The translations under genes and the position numbers were made by a program. The notes beneath the pieces were generated by a model, which had not been told where the DNA came from, did no database searches, and was given only the letters and a program-made list of their open reading frames with translations. From assembly GCA_030159075.1 (NCBI GenBank), contig BROG01000347.1, forward strand, positions 595,001 to 659,000: a stretch of DNA of 64,000 nucleotides, written 5' to 3'. Source of the stretch: Atrina japonica. Taxonomy: Eukaryota > Mollusca > Bivalvia > Pterioida > Pinnidae. Positions 1 through 14,365 of the stretch are shown piece after piece (the first letter of the stretch is position 1; every line of letters begins with the position of its first letter).

Positions 1-2445
1 GTTGATTCACTTTTCCATGTCGAAAAAATAGTATATACTGTCCCAGAATTCAAAGTATTCAGTAACAAATTTTGAGTGAGGCCCCAGCAAATAAACAACA
101 CGACGCAATAATATTTCCTATACTGTAAGTATTTATAAGATAACCTTGGTGCGTTTTACTTCAACAATAGCAACTGTTAGGATGGAATTAACAAGATGAC
201 ACTTTGAGTTATAGTTTCTGTATATCATTTCAACATTTAAAATGCGTTATACTAATAGAAATAATCTTTGAACTTTTCATTAAATGGGGTATTTGACCCC
301 TGAATGCAGAGGTCAAGTGTGCTGTGAGATAACTGATATTACGATAAATATACAAATACTGGAATTAAATGAATAATTGTTATTTCAAAAGCATACATTG
401 TGTTCAGGTGAAGTTGAGAAATGTGTTGTCATGAATCTTACTATCACTTCAATGTGTGTTCCGTATAGATAACTATAACAAGTAAATGCCTATTGAAAAA
501 AGGAAAAAGAGTTTGTAAGAGTATGAAATATTTCCATTAGAAATCCTGATCTGTGATTGCATGAAATGCAAATATATAAAATTTAAAATAGTTTAACAAT
601 GTATACAATAAGCAATCAGAAATATGAAATGATATTGAAACAAATTACATGAATTGATTGACGAAGTTTTATGAAAATTAAAACGCACTGAGAGCATTTC
701 GTGAAGAGAATTCGCCATCTGTGTCTTAGATTTTGTCATAGGTATGCTGGAGTGCCCTGCTAATTTAGTGTTAATGTCGCATAAAGCTTGCTTTATCCGG
801 GTCATTTAAAAATTCAACAAAATAAATCGATTGGAAGTGAACCCGCACGAAAGTGTAAACACAATTATTGCAATTATTTAACGCCATCATGATCCAATGA
901 TAGAAGCAATTTATATTGTCTGAAATGAACTGTTCAACCTGTGTGTTGTTTTTCCCTGTATTCAAAATGTTTGCTTTGAAATCAATGTTTTATTTTCTGT
1001 ATTGCTGCTATCAAAAATAAGAAAATGAACACATTAGACCGCTTTACAATTTAGCTTATTTGTTTATTTATCAGTTATTTGCTGATTTATCATATTGATT
1101 TCATTAATTCCCCAGTGTATGTACCGTGAACAAATCATATACATGTATACATCCCGTCAGAACAAAGTTTCAGTTGTTGTAAGTAGGATGCTCAGTGTCT
1201 AACTGATACGGACTTGGTTATATCTATCGCGAAAGTCGCTAGTCTATTCTTTTGAAAAAAAACTTCCGTACGAGGACCCGTTGATGGCTATCATAGCATG
1301 ACATAGATCCCTAGGTACACGAGTACAAGTCCTCGGCGTCATCAAAATTTGACGGTGTGAATTTTATTTACTATGTTATATCATATCAAATATAAACAAG
1401 GACCAAAACAAAGAGCGGTTGTCAAACATACACTTCTTCAAAAGTGAAAGGTCAGATCTTAAGACGGCAGAGGCGCGCCATATTGACCGGTAAAACCTGT
1501 TAATCTTCAAATAAAGACCAGACTAAAGGCACACAATCGTAGTAACAATCGATAAAAATGATTTAACAACTAACAAATCATTTTAAAAATGCCTTAGGTA
1601 GAACTTAGGAAACTGGCAAATTGTATACTTTATCGAATTGTTAATGAACATTAACTTGACGAACATACAAGAAAGCGTTATAAAGAAAGCAAGGGTCTAT
1701 CTTTCCCTTCTGTACTGAATGAGGAAAAAGTTTCTTTACTTTAAATTTCAATTAAATTTAGAAGCTTCTTATTTCCAAATCAATGTAAAATCTAATTAAA
1801 TCATGGTTGATATTAAAACACTTTAAAAACTTTTTGCAATAGATAAGTTGAAAACCAGGTAATATTCCTCAGATAATCCGTAATATGACAATAACTGATG
1901 TTTGTTAGTGTTTGATGTAGAAATGTTGCCTTCTAAAACGATTCTTACCGGTAAATAAAATCTAAGTCCTTTTTATGAATTGATCGTTCATTGAGCTAAT
2001 CTAGCATACTGATTAATGTATGAGACATAAAGAAGATACATGCATACAGACAAACAAAGGAATATTACTTCTAAAATGTGGAAATTTGACAATTAAAACT
2101 TCGTCGAAAACATGACGTTTATCGTATAATGTAGTTGTCTGTATGTCAGCCATGTGTATATTATACAAAACAAAACGATCAAGTTTGTAAAACATTTGCT
2201 GGTTTTCTTGGCATCTGTAGTTTCTAGTTTGTTGGGATATATATCGCACATCCCCATTGTCTGTAAGGTACTGTAATTTTATGTGTGTTTATCAATCACA
2301 GGTATGCTATTTGTTACTTTTAACCTCTGCATGTCGTTCGTATCAGATTAAATATTGGAATTAAGAATAAGACGATAGACAGATATAAAGAAGTGGATAC
2401 CAATCTGACCAGCAAAATGATATTCGTACTGAGTTTTGTTTTATA
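1..2445. other. AT-rich stretch, no gene recognised
   Basis: Open frames here are short (under about 80 codons), lack recognisable domains and have AT-driven composition. I see no SINE, PLE or tandem repeat in this stretch. Confidence 0.5.
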
Positions 2446-2858
2446 TGTAACGTATAGCTAATGTGTTATACAGATATGTAAACTACAATGTCACTACAGT
2501 CACGTATAGTCAATGTGTCACATACAGTAAACTACAATTGTCACTACAGTCACGTATAGTCAATGTGTCATACATATATGTAAACTACAATTGTCACTAC
2601 AGTCACGTATAGTCAATGTGTTATACATATACGTAAACTACAATTGTCACTACAGTCACGTATAGTCAAAGTGTTATACATATACGTAAACTACAATTGT
2701 CACTACAGTCACGTATAGTCAATGTGTTATACATATACGTAAACTACAATTGTCACTACATTCACGTATAGTCAATGTGTTATACATATATGTAAACTAC
2801 AATTGTCACTACAGTCACGTATAGTTAATATGTTATACATATACGTAAACTACAATTG
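2446..2858. repeat. 53-bp minisatellite, about 8 copies
   Basis: Head-to-tail repeats of about 53 bp, each containing the block GTCACTACAGTCACGTATAG followed by a TTATACATATACGTAAACTA-type half. The first copy is partial and diverged; the inner copies differ by only a few substitutions (CATATATG against CATATACG, for example), which suggests recent expansion or homogenisation. The array stops abruptly at the start of a truncated SINE-A fragment. Confidence 0.93.
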
Positions 2859-2860
2859 GA

Positions 2861-2985
2861 AGGTCGGTGGTCTTTACCCGGGTAACCGGGATTTCTCCTC
2901 CACCAATAAAAACTGGACGCCATCATATGACTGAAAGATTGTTGAGTATGGCGTAAAACAAAAAAAAATCAAATCAAATATGTAC
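2861..2985 (+). mobile_element. SINE family A, 3' fragment
   Basis: This matches the 3' half of the fuller SINE-A copy at 20671-20892: the GGTCGGTGGTCTTTACCCGG block, the CTCCTCCACCAATAAAAACT block, CTGGACGCCATC, GATTGTTGAGTATGGCG and an A-rich AAATCAAATC tail. The tRNA-like head is absent; the minisatellite lies where the 5' half should be. Family membership comes from within-window comparison only. Confidence 0.85.
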
Positions 2986-3141
2986 TGTTAGTATAATTCT
3001 GTGACCGCCACCCTCTTCTGACATGACTATTATTTATATATGATCTAATATGTACTGTAAGTATAATTCTGTGACCGCCACCCTCTTCTGACATGTCTAT
3101 TATTTATATATGATCTAATATGTACCGTAAGTATAATTCTG
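2979..3141. repeat. 70-bp tandem repeat, 2.3 copies
   Basis: The block beginning TGTACTGTTAGTATAATTCT recurs at 2981, 3051 and 3121 (period 70 bp) with very few differences between units. It starts at the tail of the SINE-A fragment. Confidence 0.9.
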
Positions 3142-3299
3142 ACATGGAATATCAATAATATGAATACTCTCGAAACTTTGGAAATCGTATTCGTATTTGA
3201 AAACTAGGAATGAATGTGCGTAGAATTACTACATATATTTTATACTTATGTTTGATTTCTCAAACTATTAATACTAAAATGAGGTGATACACCGTGTCA

Positions 3300-4095
3300 A
3301 GCTGTCATGATTCAAAATGTCATATTTCCAAACCTGCAGGTAGCAGTTTTCTATCTCCCCAAACTGTCATGGCATGCATTTATATATCATATCCCCACGA
3401 ACTGCCATGCTATTAATTTGGATATCATATTCCCTTAACTTATCATGATATTCATTTGTATATCTTGTTTCCTCAAGATATCATGACATTCATTTGCATA
3501 TCTTGTATCCTCAAGATATCATGACATTCATTTGCATGTTTTGTTTCCTCAAGCTATCGTGACATTCATTTGCATATTATGTTCTCTCAAACTATCATGA
3601 CATTTATTTTCTTATTATGTTACCTCGTACTGTCGTAGCGTTCATTTACATATCATAGTCCCTCAAGGTGTCATGACTTTTATTTACATATCATATTCCA
3701 TCAAACTGTCAAAAAATATATTTATATATCATATCACCCAAACTATCATGGCATATATTTATATATCATATTCCCCCAAACTGTCATGACATTTATTTAT
3801 GTATCATGTTCCCCAAAACTGTCATGACATATATTTATATATCATATTCCCCCAAACTATCATGACATTTATTTATATAACACTTTACCCCAAACTATCA
3901 TGACATTTATTTATGTAACACATTCATTTACGTATCATATTCCCTCAAACTTTTAAATAATCAATTTATATATCATTTTTTGATATGCTGACACAATATG
4001 AACTTACATATATTCTCTCAAACTGTCATAACAAGAACTTACGTGTCATATTCAATCAAATTATTATAACATGGATTTACATATCATGAGAGCAT
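3300..4095. repeat. Degenerate minisatellite, period about 38 bp
   Basis: About twenty imperfect copies of a unit with CTGTCATGACATTTATTTAT followed by ATATCATATTCCCCCAAA. Neighbouring copies differ strongly at the ends and are more alike in the middle (3700-3900), as in an old array with a younger core. Confidence 0.88.
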
Positions 4096-5370
<1,275 letters not shown>

Positions 5371-5692
5371 CAATCTCTCTAGAACTATATCTGTCAGTCT
5401 CTCAGTTCTCCACCTCTTCTCGCCAAGATCGGTCTCTCGACATGTCTCTATCGGTTACTGATAAGACTGGTAATTTACACGGCTGACTGTTTACCATGTT
5501 ATTGAGTAATGATATACCCGGTCCTTATTGTCTTTTGAAACTAGACACTACTTCATTAATGCTACACATATCTATGTATTCTGTTTTCAGTTTTGAGCTT
5601 CTCTTATTAATGAGATTTCATTTGAAATGAATAGCTGTTTTTATGCTCATAAAATTCCGTTCCATGATCTATCTATCTGTATGAAAGCAGTG

Positions 5693-5694
<2 letters not shown>

Positions 5695-5780
<86 letters not shown>

Positions 5781-5828
5781 GTATATAAACAGCATGTTTA
5801 TATGTGTGTGTGTGTGTGTGTGTGTGTA
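5695..5828. repeat. (TA)n then (GT)n microsatellites
   Basis: About 80 bp of TA repeats (to 5777), a short spacer, then about 26 bp of GT repeats (5803-5828). Reading frames through this block are repeat artefacts. Confidence 0.97.
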
Positions 5829-8035
5829 TTTTGCTGTCACGTGAAAATGGATATTCTAAATTTATGAAAACTGAAAATTTTAATGCCACGTAATTAAAAT
5901 TCGATACGCAAATATTACATAAATATGCAACATGTAAAACAAATGTATGTAAATTAATTTTCTGTTTTTACAAAATACATTTCAGTTCAATAGTCATTAT
6001 ACTTTTCGTTACTAAAGATAACCTTTACTTTTTAAGTTTCAATGTGCGTCCAATACAATACACACGGTGACATTTTAAACGTAGATTGATAAGGTTTTTA
6101 CGTAAATAAAAATAAGTCACGGAATGGAGTCCAGGAGTTGGCAAACAAAATCTGGTGTTTTACATTTATAAAGTCAATAACATTACATGGTTAAATATGT
6201 CTTATAAATGCACATTATATATCGTCACCTTTTATGGTCGTTTGATGGCGGGATGAAAAGGACGGAACAATAATGTTTAAATGCCGTGTAATAAAACTTA
6301 TCAGTAAAATTCGTAAGAACTTGTACAAGGTGATTTAAAGTATATCAATATGACTATCGTCTTTCCATAAAAAATAAAATTTTGCTCTCTTTAATTGTAT
6401 TTTTCCTGCGTAGGCAGATACTGAGGTATGATAATACACCATGGGCAGATTCAGGTGGGACGCAGCGGGTACGCGCCCATAAAGTTGGCATAATGCATAT
6501 ATTCTTAAAGTTTTCTAGAACTGAAAGTAGATAATTCATGGTATGTTGATATTTAGTGGCGGATATTTTAATTATTAAATTGGGGTTGAGATATAAGTCA
6601 ATATAACATATATTTACATGTATTGTTCGATAGTTTACAATGACAGTTTAATGACGAATAAGAAAGTGTCAACACCAGTGCCCATTTTCGCCCCGTTTGA
6701 TACTTGAATGCTCAAATAGGTGAATAGTTTTGAAATTTACAATAGAAAAATGGTACGATGTATGTTTCCCGAGAAAATTTTGACTTTACAATTTCACAAG
6801 CTTAGTAATAAATCCCAATTTTTTCTCCCTGTTAAAAAGGACTTTCCCTGGAAATTATTTATTTTTGCGATTTTAGGCGTAAATATGGATATCTATTTCT
6901 AGATTTGGTATAGGGACACATTTCAGGGGGATTTAGGAATTTGTCTTTTTTTTTTAAATTCAGCAGCCAGTTTGAGTGTGATTTGGTCATGGACATCACT
7001 ACAAACACGTGCGTGACTTTGACGTATTTAAAAGTAAATTCAGCTGCCTTTTTGGATGGGTGATGCATTTTATAGTACAATAGTGTACAATAATGATAGC
7101 ACTAACAGGATGTGTAAGTATTAGATCTGAGAAGTTCATTTATAAAAATTATCCTGACCGATGAAGATCAGTATATTTAGTAAGTAAATAAAGTAAAGAT
7201 AAAGTAGATCTTAATACTGGCGTGCAGCCTGCAGCTATATGATATTGGAAACTGAGTCGCCCGATAACATCCAAATAAAGCTAAAATTTATTTCCTCATC
7301 TTTATCGGCCATATTCAGAATTAAGTTTTCTGATCATTACAAATCAAGAGACACATTTTGTTTTACAACTTCAGTAATGCGTGACCCGCGATGAAGCGAC
7401 CTCTGTGAATCAATTTATCAACATTGATTTTATACACAGAAGTACTATGGAACAACTCCGAATTACGTACAATTTCACTTTGTTTGATTTGAACTGTGTA
7501 ATCAATTATAGCAATTACTCCCGCCAGTTGCTGATTACTTATCTCTTTCTCTGCCCCTCCCTCAAATTGTATATTCGAATTGCCCCATATTATTGAATCA
7601 TATCTAAAAATTAATTATAACAGATTTAAATGTTGCTTTTAAAATATTAATAATGTTTAAATGATCAATTTCAATAAATGCGATCTCTTGTAATTACACA
7701 ATAACCAATTTATCCAAGACCAGATTGATTATAAAGATCAAAGTAGCTAAAAGCATTATATTGATCCTCTTTTGTATTTATTCATCAGCCAGTAAAAACA
7801 TTTATCTATATGAGTATAACAGCTGGCGTATTGAACTTCTCTGTTGACCTTTGTCTTGTCAATATTTTCATACGGGTACATTATTTGCTTCGAGGTCTGG
7901 AATTTCAATTGGCCAGTCTAAACAAAGCCTGGTTGCCTAATGCATCTGTACCTACATTTAGAGTTCTTTTTTTTACACATTACATTCAGGAACCTCTATG
8001 GCATACTCATAAATATGGTGGCTGATTTGTGCCAT
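5829..8035. other. AT-rich stretch, no gene recognised
   Basis: Several frames of 60-73 codons exist, but none shows a domain, signal peptide or flanking splice pattern that I can support. No repeat family was recognised by eye. Confidence 0.45.
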
Positions 8036-8039
8036 CTAG

Positions 8040-8196
8040 AATTTTCGTACCGAAAATTCGCTAATTAGCGGGTTTACGCTTGGCGAGGCCAAAGTGGAAA
8101 ACTCGCTAATTTTACCGACTTTTGGTCTCGACAACTCGCTAATTAGCAACTTTTCGCCCCGAAAAAAATTACTAATTAACGACTTTTCGCTTAATG
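8040..8196. repeat. Palindromic CGCTAATTAGCG repeat cluster
   Basis: Four related blocks, each centred on CTAATTAGC or a variant (8060, 8104, 8138 and 8170 areas) and separated by CGAAAA / TTTTCG-type arms. Each block is self-complementary, and neighbouring blocks also resemble each other head to tail. It may be a hairpin satellite or the core of a small DNA transposon. I see no terminal repeats that define an element. Confidence 0.75.
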
Positions 8197-9979
8197 ACAT
8201 GGCTCGTAGCTACAACTAGAGTGTCCTTTATAATATTAATGTCGTACTAAATGTTAAAAGGTCGGCTATTTTTTCAAACACCGGTATAAACAACCGTGAC
8301 ACAAAAACATTCTGACCGTTTGACCGATCCAGTCTTTTTTGCAGGAGGTATAAAACTGTTGAAATGCAAATCACTCGCCGTGGACATTTTTTTACCATTA
8401 AGATAAGGTCTAATCGCGGGATATAGCCTATTTCTTTATTAAAAGGACAGCTTATATACCATCAACATCAAACAGCGCTATACTAACATCGCACATAAAC
8501 ACTTTACAAAATTTATAGATGAAATCACGCCACAGTCCTTCTGCACAGAAATTGACCGACGTCCTCTCGTAATCGGCTTATAATTCATCCAGACTTGAAC
8601 CCGAGCTAAAAGCTCGATGTGGCTTAATTTTCAGAGTTAAAATATGAGCCAACGTGGGCGGAATATCTACGTGTAAGATTTATGTATGGAAAAACCTTGT
8701 GGTTAAACGAACAAATGCATGAGTATTATTAGAATAAACTTACCAAACGTAACTTATTGTAACTGTTAGTTTGAGTCGGCCCTCGTAAATTAAATTTTGG
8801 TATTTTAAAAAGTTAACAAGAGTGTCAAGAAAGCACATTGAATCGAAGACAGAATCGGGTGTATGTGCTTGTATTTATTTCATATCCATACGGAAAAAGA
8901 ATAATCATATATTGATATGGAGTGTATCGTTTTCCGGACATCGCTTCAGATTAAACAAATATTTGAATATGCGTGGTAACAGTTCTACGGGTTTTTGACC
9001 TAGAGGTCAATTGCATATTACGGTTAATTTACGTCAGAGAAATATTGTATTGTAAAAACTATATGTAAGGGAATCACGAGGAATATAGGAAATTCCGTGT
9101 GCCGAGATATATTCTATTGAATAAGAATGGTTTAAAGTTTATTTGTCAGTCGACGACGGCTGCTTTATATAGCAGGATTCAGTCGTAGTGGAAGGCGTTA
9201 TAACAAAATACATCCGCCCAGGGAGAGGGAGCGGGGCACTCCTCAAACCGAAATTCCTTTTTGTTTAGAGAACATGTATAGCATAAATAGATAAATAAAA
9301 TGTTTAAAAATGATAAAATATAAAACCAACATATATCTAAATTCTTTACTCGTACACTTCATTCCCTTTATCTCTGGTAAAGCAATTTATTGATTTTTGC
9401 ACAATTGAAAATATGAACAAAAAATGACTTTACATATATTAGTATGTACGTTAAATAAATTTTGGAAACTCGCTTTTGTACTGCTACTGTATAATCATAT
9501 GTATCCACAAGATCAGTGTTAAACCCACAGGTGTCTGATCCCAGTGTTTAAACATGACCAAAATTTCAACCTAAAATCTTTCGTTTGCAGGGCAAATGCG
9601 CCATTACTTAGCCACTGAAATTTGCACATCTTGGCTTCCGTATATTTTCATATATCTCTTTCACGACATCATACGAGTGATACGATGGACTTTGATTCAA
9701 CAGTTAAACTACTAAGTGTCAATAACTTACAAATGGATATAATTATATCGGATTTCTACCACAATGACATTCTTCCTACAGACTCGCATAAATTACTAAT
9801 CCACCACATATACGCTATTTCGTATAGCATTTTATGTGACAAACGAAAGTTGTTGAATGACGGCTGTAGTTAGCATAACTGTCTTGGCATTATAGTAATG
9901 TTGTCATTATCTTGGCTTGGTCGACACCAGATATCGTCATCATCTTCATCGATGTTGTCATCTACGATGCTCGTGCACG
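8197..9979. other. AT-rich stretch, no gene recognised
   Basis: No recognisable gene or repeat. A reading frame at 9622-9873 (83 codons) has no recognisable features and is not called. Confidence 0.4.
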
Positions 9980-10445
9980 TTATGTCAATTAATAATGACA
10001 AATTTCATATATATGCCAATGCAATATATCCAAACAAACTATGAATTATAGACACACGTTTCCTACTTGAACACTTACCTACTATAGACATAGCCAGGGC
10101 TATACGACAATTGCGACGATTTCGTCTTCCCAATCGTCACTTTTTACATATAAATAGGAGCATTACGATATCGCCAGCATATGATGTTTATATCTTGCAA
10201 ATTATCCGATATGTCGGGACATTTTCTTATATAGAGAACTACTTACTGGAAGATTCGTTCTTCACATTTTTCATTTGAATTTAACTGTGGATGCACGTTG
10301 AGTGTAACCAATCAACATGGGATGGTTGCTCCTCCATGACACCTGACCCCACCTCTAGACTTCTAGAGGTCCTTGTTTGTTCAATGTTCACCAAATTTGT
10401 ATATTGTATCCTGGACATCCTGAAATTAATACTTTGGAATCTGTC
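9980..10445 (+). pseudogene. PLE 3' remnant (end of RT and 3' tail)
   Basis: Decayed copy of the element preserved at 22230-24035. The 5' part (about 9985-10035) reads as a version of the INNDNFHTYVNA segment that follows the catalytic RYIDDV motif. About 10160-10245 matches the AYGVYIS..IRY region. About 10270-10445 matches the tail downstream of the RT stop codon (the GCTCCTCCATG block and the TCCTGGACATCCTG block). Stops and shifts break every frame. The 5' RT domain is missing, typical of 5'-truncated retroelement copies or later deletion. Confidence 0.8.
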
Positions 10446-10694
10446 ACTCTTTAAAAGCACTGTATAAACGATTTAAGATTTTGAAATATCTTTTCCTTTT
10501 ATTTATTCAATGTTAACCAATCATAATCATTAAATCAATATACTATACATGTATGTGCATTGGTGGAATACCCCCTTTCTCTTTGTTGTATTGTAACGTT
10601 AATAGTCATGCTAGCTATAGACTGATGCAGGAACAACAACCGATCAAAATGTGTACGGAGAAGTTTTGCTTTTTATAATACTGACTGTGAATCT

Positions 10695-10920
10695 GTATGA
10701 GGTTACAATCAAGTAAATGGTTAGAACATCGCGCTGTAAATCACGACGACTCTGACTTGTAGACTAGACAGTATGGACTGATAATATGAGGAAGTTTGCC
10801 AGTATCATTATTGGAGGTCATGTTTCCTTACTCGGGTATATTGTAATCGATACTTCCCCTCATCCATTAAAACTAGCCGCCGACGCTATGTTGAGTTGTT
10901 AAGTTGAAACGTCATTATGA
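10695..10920 (+). mobile_element. SINE family A, degraded copy
   Basis: Begins with an A-box-like GTAAATGGTTAGAACATCGC, followed by GGAAGTTTGCCAGT, a degraded ACTCGGGTATATTGTAA block, CCATTAAAACTAGCCGCC and a GTTGAGT end. The order matches SINE-A copies at 20671 and 51778, with many substitutions. The B box is not clearly recognisable. Confidence 0.7.
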
Positions 10921-11567
10921 GAATTTGTATAGAATGAAATTAGTTGTACTACAGGATTGTTAATGAATCATTTATGAAATTTTACTGCTCAAAACATTTG
11001 ATAAACAATAGTGTGACTTAATATTGAAGAATAGTTTCTGCATTAAGGACACAAAGTGTCTATTCACTAAACCATGCCATGGCCATAAAGAAAGTTCGTT
11101 TTTATTTACAAAACGAATGAATGTCCCCAATCAAGTAGTAACACATATATTATTGATAATCTGTAATATTATTACTCATACGAGATGAATTGATTACATT
11201 TGAGAAGAGTATTGAATTTGATCAAAAGAGAAACAAATATGCAAATTAAAACACATTTACGACGAAAATTTAAATTTGAATTACTAACACAGCTAATTTC
11301 AGCTCAATTTTACGCTATTAAGATAATTTCTATGAAAATCTATGCAAATGATTGCGTCAAAACCTGCCATTTGATAAACAGACGACAGGGCGCCAGCGGT
11401 TGCACTTGGATTAGTTGGGTGTTGTTAAATGAAATGTGTAAATTTCATTTTTTTCATAATCAAGAATCCATTAAGAGGGCGTTGAATATGCAGTTAAGTT
11501 CTAATAAATGATAATAAAATATTAAATTGATATTAATGACGTTTAATTCCACACCTAACTTTTTTTT

Positions 11568-11695
11568 CAGTGATATGGTGGCGGCCACAGTGACATGGTG
11601 GCGGTCACAGTGACATGGTGGCGGTCACTTTTTAATGATGGAGGAGAAGACCACGTTACATTTGTAACCGAGAGGAGAGCACTGACTTTCCGAAT
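11568..11695 (-). mobile_element. SINE family A fragment with 20-bp triplication
   Basis: On the minus strand this matches the body-to-3' part of SINE A (CTCCTCCATCATTAAAAA, then GACCGCCACCA). The segment CAGTGACATGGTGGCGGTCA is repeated three times head to tail at 11568-11587, 11588-11607 and 11608-11627, the first with two changes. The triplication lies within the SINE 3' end. Confidence 0.8.
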
Positions 11696-11754
11696 CGTCA
11701 CAATTATCTTCTTCATGTGTTATGTATACTTATCACTGGTTTAATTTTGAATCG

Positions 11755-11955
11755 TGTTTTAAGCCACACTCAAAGTCTTTTAGTTATATGGCGTTAATAA
11801 TGTACCCGGGAAAGGATTATCCCCTTCAGTAAGTAAACTGGCAAACTTTTTCACAAAATTCAGTAAGATTTTAGCGGGGCTCGAACGTGCGCTGACTAGA
11901 AGTGAGATACTTCATGGTTCAAAGCACAATGCTCTGATCACTCGGTTACGGAGTA
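11755..11955 (-). mobile_element. SINE family A
   Basis: Minus strand: tRNA-like head CCGTAACCGAGTGATCAGAG, a B-box-like GTTCGAGCCCCGCT, GTTTGCCAGTTTACT, CCCGGGTACATT, then a shortened 3' end with TTTGAGTGTGGC. Head, body and tail are in the same order as at 51035-51250. Clear target-site duplications were not identified. Confidence 0.85.
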
Positions 11956-12170
11956 CGTATCACTGTCTTTTGGCATTCTTGTCTTTTACAGTAAACCTTT
12001 GTATGTTCTTTTAAGAACCCTGGATTGATAAACTATCTTATCTTCACATAGGTTTTATAAAATGCCAATTGGCAAATGGTCTGTAGAAAAATATTTTTGG
12101 CGTAACGCTAGACAATGTATTTTCATGTATATGCGGCGTATCTGATATGATGAAATTGCAATACACGAGA

Positions 12171-12172
<2 letters not shown>

Positions 12173-12204
<32 letters not shown>
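12173..12204. repeat. (GT)n microsatellite
   Basis: Sixteen uninterrupted GT dinucleotides. Confidence 0.97.
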
Positions 12205-12205
<1 letters not shown>

Positions 12206-13965
12206 ACCGACGGCTTGCTACATCAAACTTACCCCGGGCCCGAAGTCACCAAATTTACTTAACTCCTCAAGGTAACCATTATCTCAAGATGTAAACGTGT
12301 GAAGGTTATGCTGCAACTGTGCACTGTTATCTTTAAGTCTACTGCATAAAATTGTAAATGATTAAAGATGATTGCTTATTAAAAAAAAATCTTCAGGAAT
12401 ATAAAATATACATAAAAATATGAGATTCATTCCAAAGGTATTGTTTAGTTTATTTTACTATAAGTTTGATCCAATTTTAATGTGATTGCTATGTGTGTTT
12501 CTTATTCAGTTACATTTGAAAATTTTAGCTCAAAAATATATAGCCATAATAATAATAAAATAATAGATAAGCCGGGCACCTAGCCAAGGCGATAGCTGGC
12601 TATAGCATCGTCAAGTTGTGCGCAATCGACTTTTGGCGCATATTTTGGTCTCCGTGTTACAGTCCGAATTAATGAAACTACGTGTGCAATATGATATTAA
12701 TGCATGCGTGTGATGTTAAAAATATGTATTAAAACATTCTGATATTGTTCATACAATTGTTTCAACATTATCTAACTATTATTTTCATTTCTTTGAACAA
12801 GTATACATGTATATCAATCAAATGCATTGTACACCTAATCAGTTAAAACATCAACAACAGACCACAAATGTTAAAACAAGTAGTATTGTTATGTTGAGTA
12901 AAAAAAAATTCTGTTTCAAAACAATTTTGAAAACCTGTTTAAAATAAAAAAGTATCTGGCCTTTGTGCATATATTAGTACTCATTAAATTAAACATTTCA
13001 TGTCCATTAGTAGATGGTCTATTATGTTACATACATGGTTATATAACCAGAACCCATTGTAGAATAACCACAACAATATCAACACCAAAGATCTCTCCAC
13101 CATTACACCATTGAAGATAAAAGATCAATTTCAGTGTTTACTTTTTACTATTTCAAGCATTTACGACTTCGTTTAAACTGCATTGTATTTTTACTATAAA
13201 ACGATTAGCTTTCAGTCTTTGTCATTTTTGTATTATTTGTGGCAGAACAGACAATGAACTTAAAATCCAGATATGACTTATTGGCGCGTCGGTGCAATCC
13301 ATTGAACAAATTAAATACAATAATCAATTTTAAAGTATAAATGAATACCGTAACTTGTCATTTTTTCAATAGCTTGTACGGCCTCGTTTTACTAATAATA
13401 ACATTTCATGATGCTGATGTGACTTTGTCAGTTTACATTTCCTGATGTAGTTGTAAAGTGCTATTGAAACTACAAAAAGAGCTTGAATTGGCGGATATGT
13501 GAATCAATGACAATTCCGTAACACTTGTCAACCTATTAGAATTCCATGACGTATTCACATTTTGATCATTTACTTCTTGACATCATTCAATATTCAGCTA
13601 CCTCCCATCTTCTTCCTCTCATCCCCTCAGTTCTGTTTTTGGCGATGGCGGAAACATGTCTGTCAATTATGGCGACATTTGTATTCCTCCACACTACGAC
13701 TTATCACATGCCTCAGCTGTACGACTTACCATATTCCTCAGATGTATGCTTTTATCAGCAAAGAAGTTATTACTTTGGTCTAGCTGTTTAATACAATCAC
13801 ATTGTTATTATTTTTATATAAAAACAAGTACCTTGTGAGGAAAGATTATTCGAAAAGGGTATTCTTAGTTTTGTCGACATTTTAGGAATAAATTCTTTCA
13901 CTATTAATTGATAATAGATCATACGTTTGTGCGGAGAAGCTCAGAAATCTACAGTGTCATGGAGA
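12205..13965. other. AT-rich stretch, no gene recognised
   Basis: Overlapping frames of 60-81 codons at 13546-13838 lie in all three plus frames over the same bases, the pattern of a chance stop-poor patch rather than a gene. No repeat was recognised. Confidence 0.4.
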
Positions 13966-14215
13966 AAGGATACGTGCGCACGTACTAACTAGTGCGTGCG
14001 CCCGTACTAACTAGTGCGTGCGCCCGTACTAATTATTACGTGTGCACGTACTAGCTAATAATAATAGCTGAGCAAATCATATGGAGCGTTACAAATATAG
14101 ATATTTGATACGCCCCATATGATTGGCTCAGCAACTACGTGTGCACGTAATAAATATAACTTGCGCACGTAGACTACTAGCTGAACCAATCATATGGGAC
14201 GTCTCAAATACATGT
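13966..14215. repeat. Palindrome-rich repeat (left cluster)
   Basis: Copies of a GTGCGTGCGCCCGTACTAACTA-like unit cut to ACGTGCGCACGTACTAACTA at 13973-14060, followed by a hairpin at 14067-14132. Its 32-base arms (starting GCTGAGC and ending CAAATAT) match at 28 positions with a 2-base loop. A further copy of the arm follows at about 14183-14208. TACGTGTGCACGTA palindromes sit between the arms. The same motifs recur at 14760-14910. Confidence 0.85.
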
Positions 14216-14365
14216 ATAGGTAATTCCAATTTATTACCAGAGCTTTTCCACACATCTTTAAATTACTTGGGAATCTAGTATATTTTGAATTATGTGCATG
14301 ACAAATCTAGAAGGGGCATTGGGGATTGGTAGATAGGTTTAAAGTATTGGTTAATCCTGCATATT

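Noticed and set aside
11200..11511. 103-codon frame MRRVLNLIKRETNMQ...
   Set aside because: No recognisable domain, AT-driven Lys/Ile/Asn content and no neighbouring exon; not enough to call a gene.
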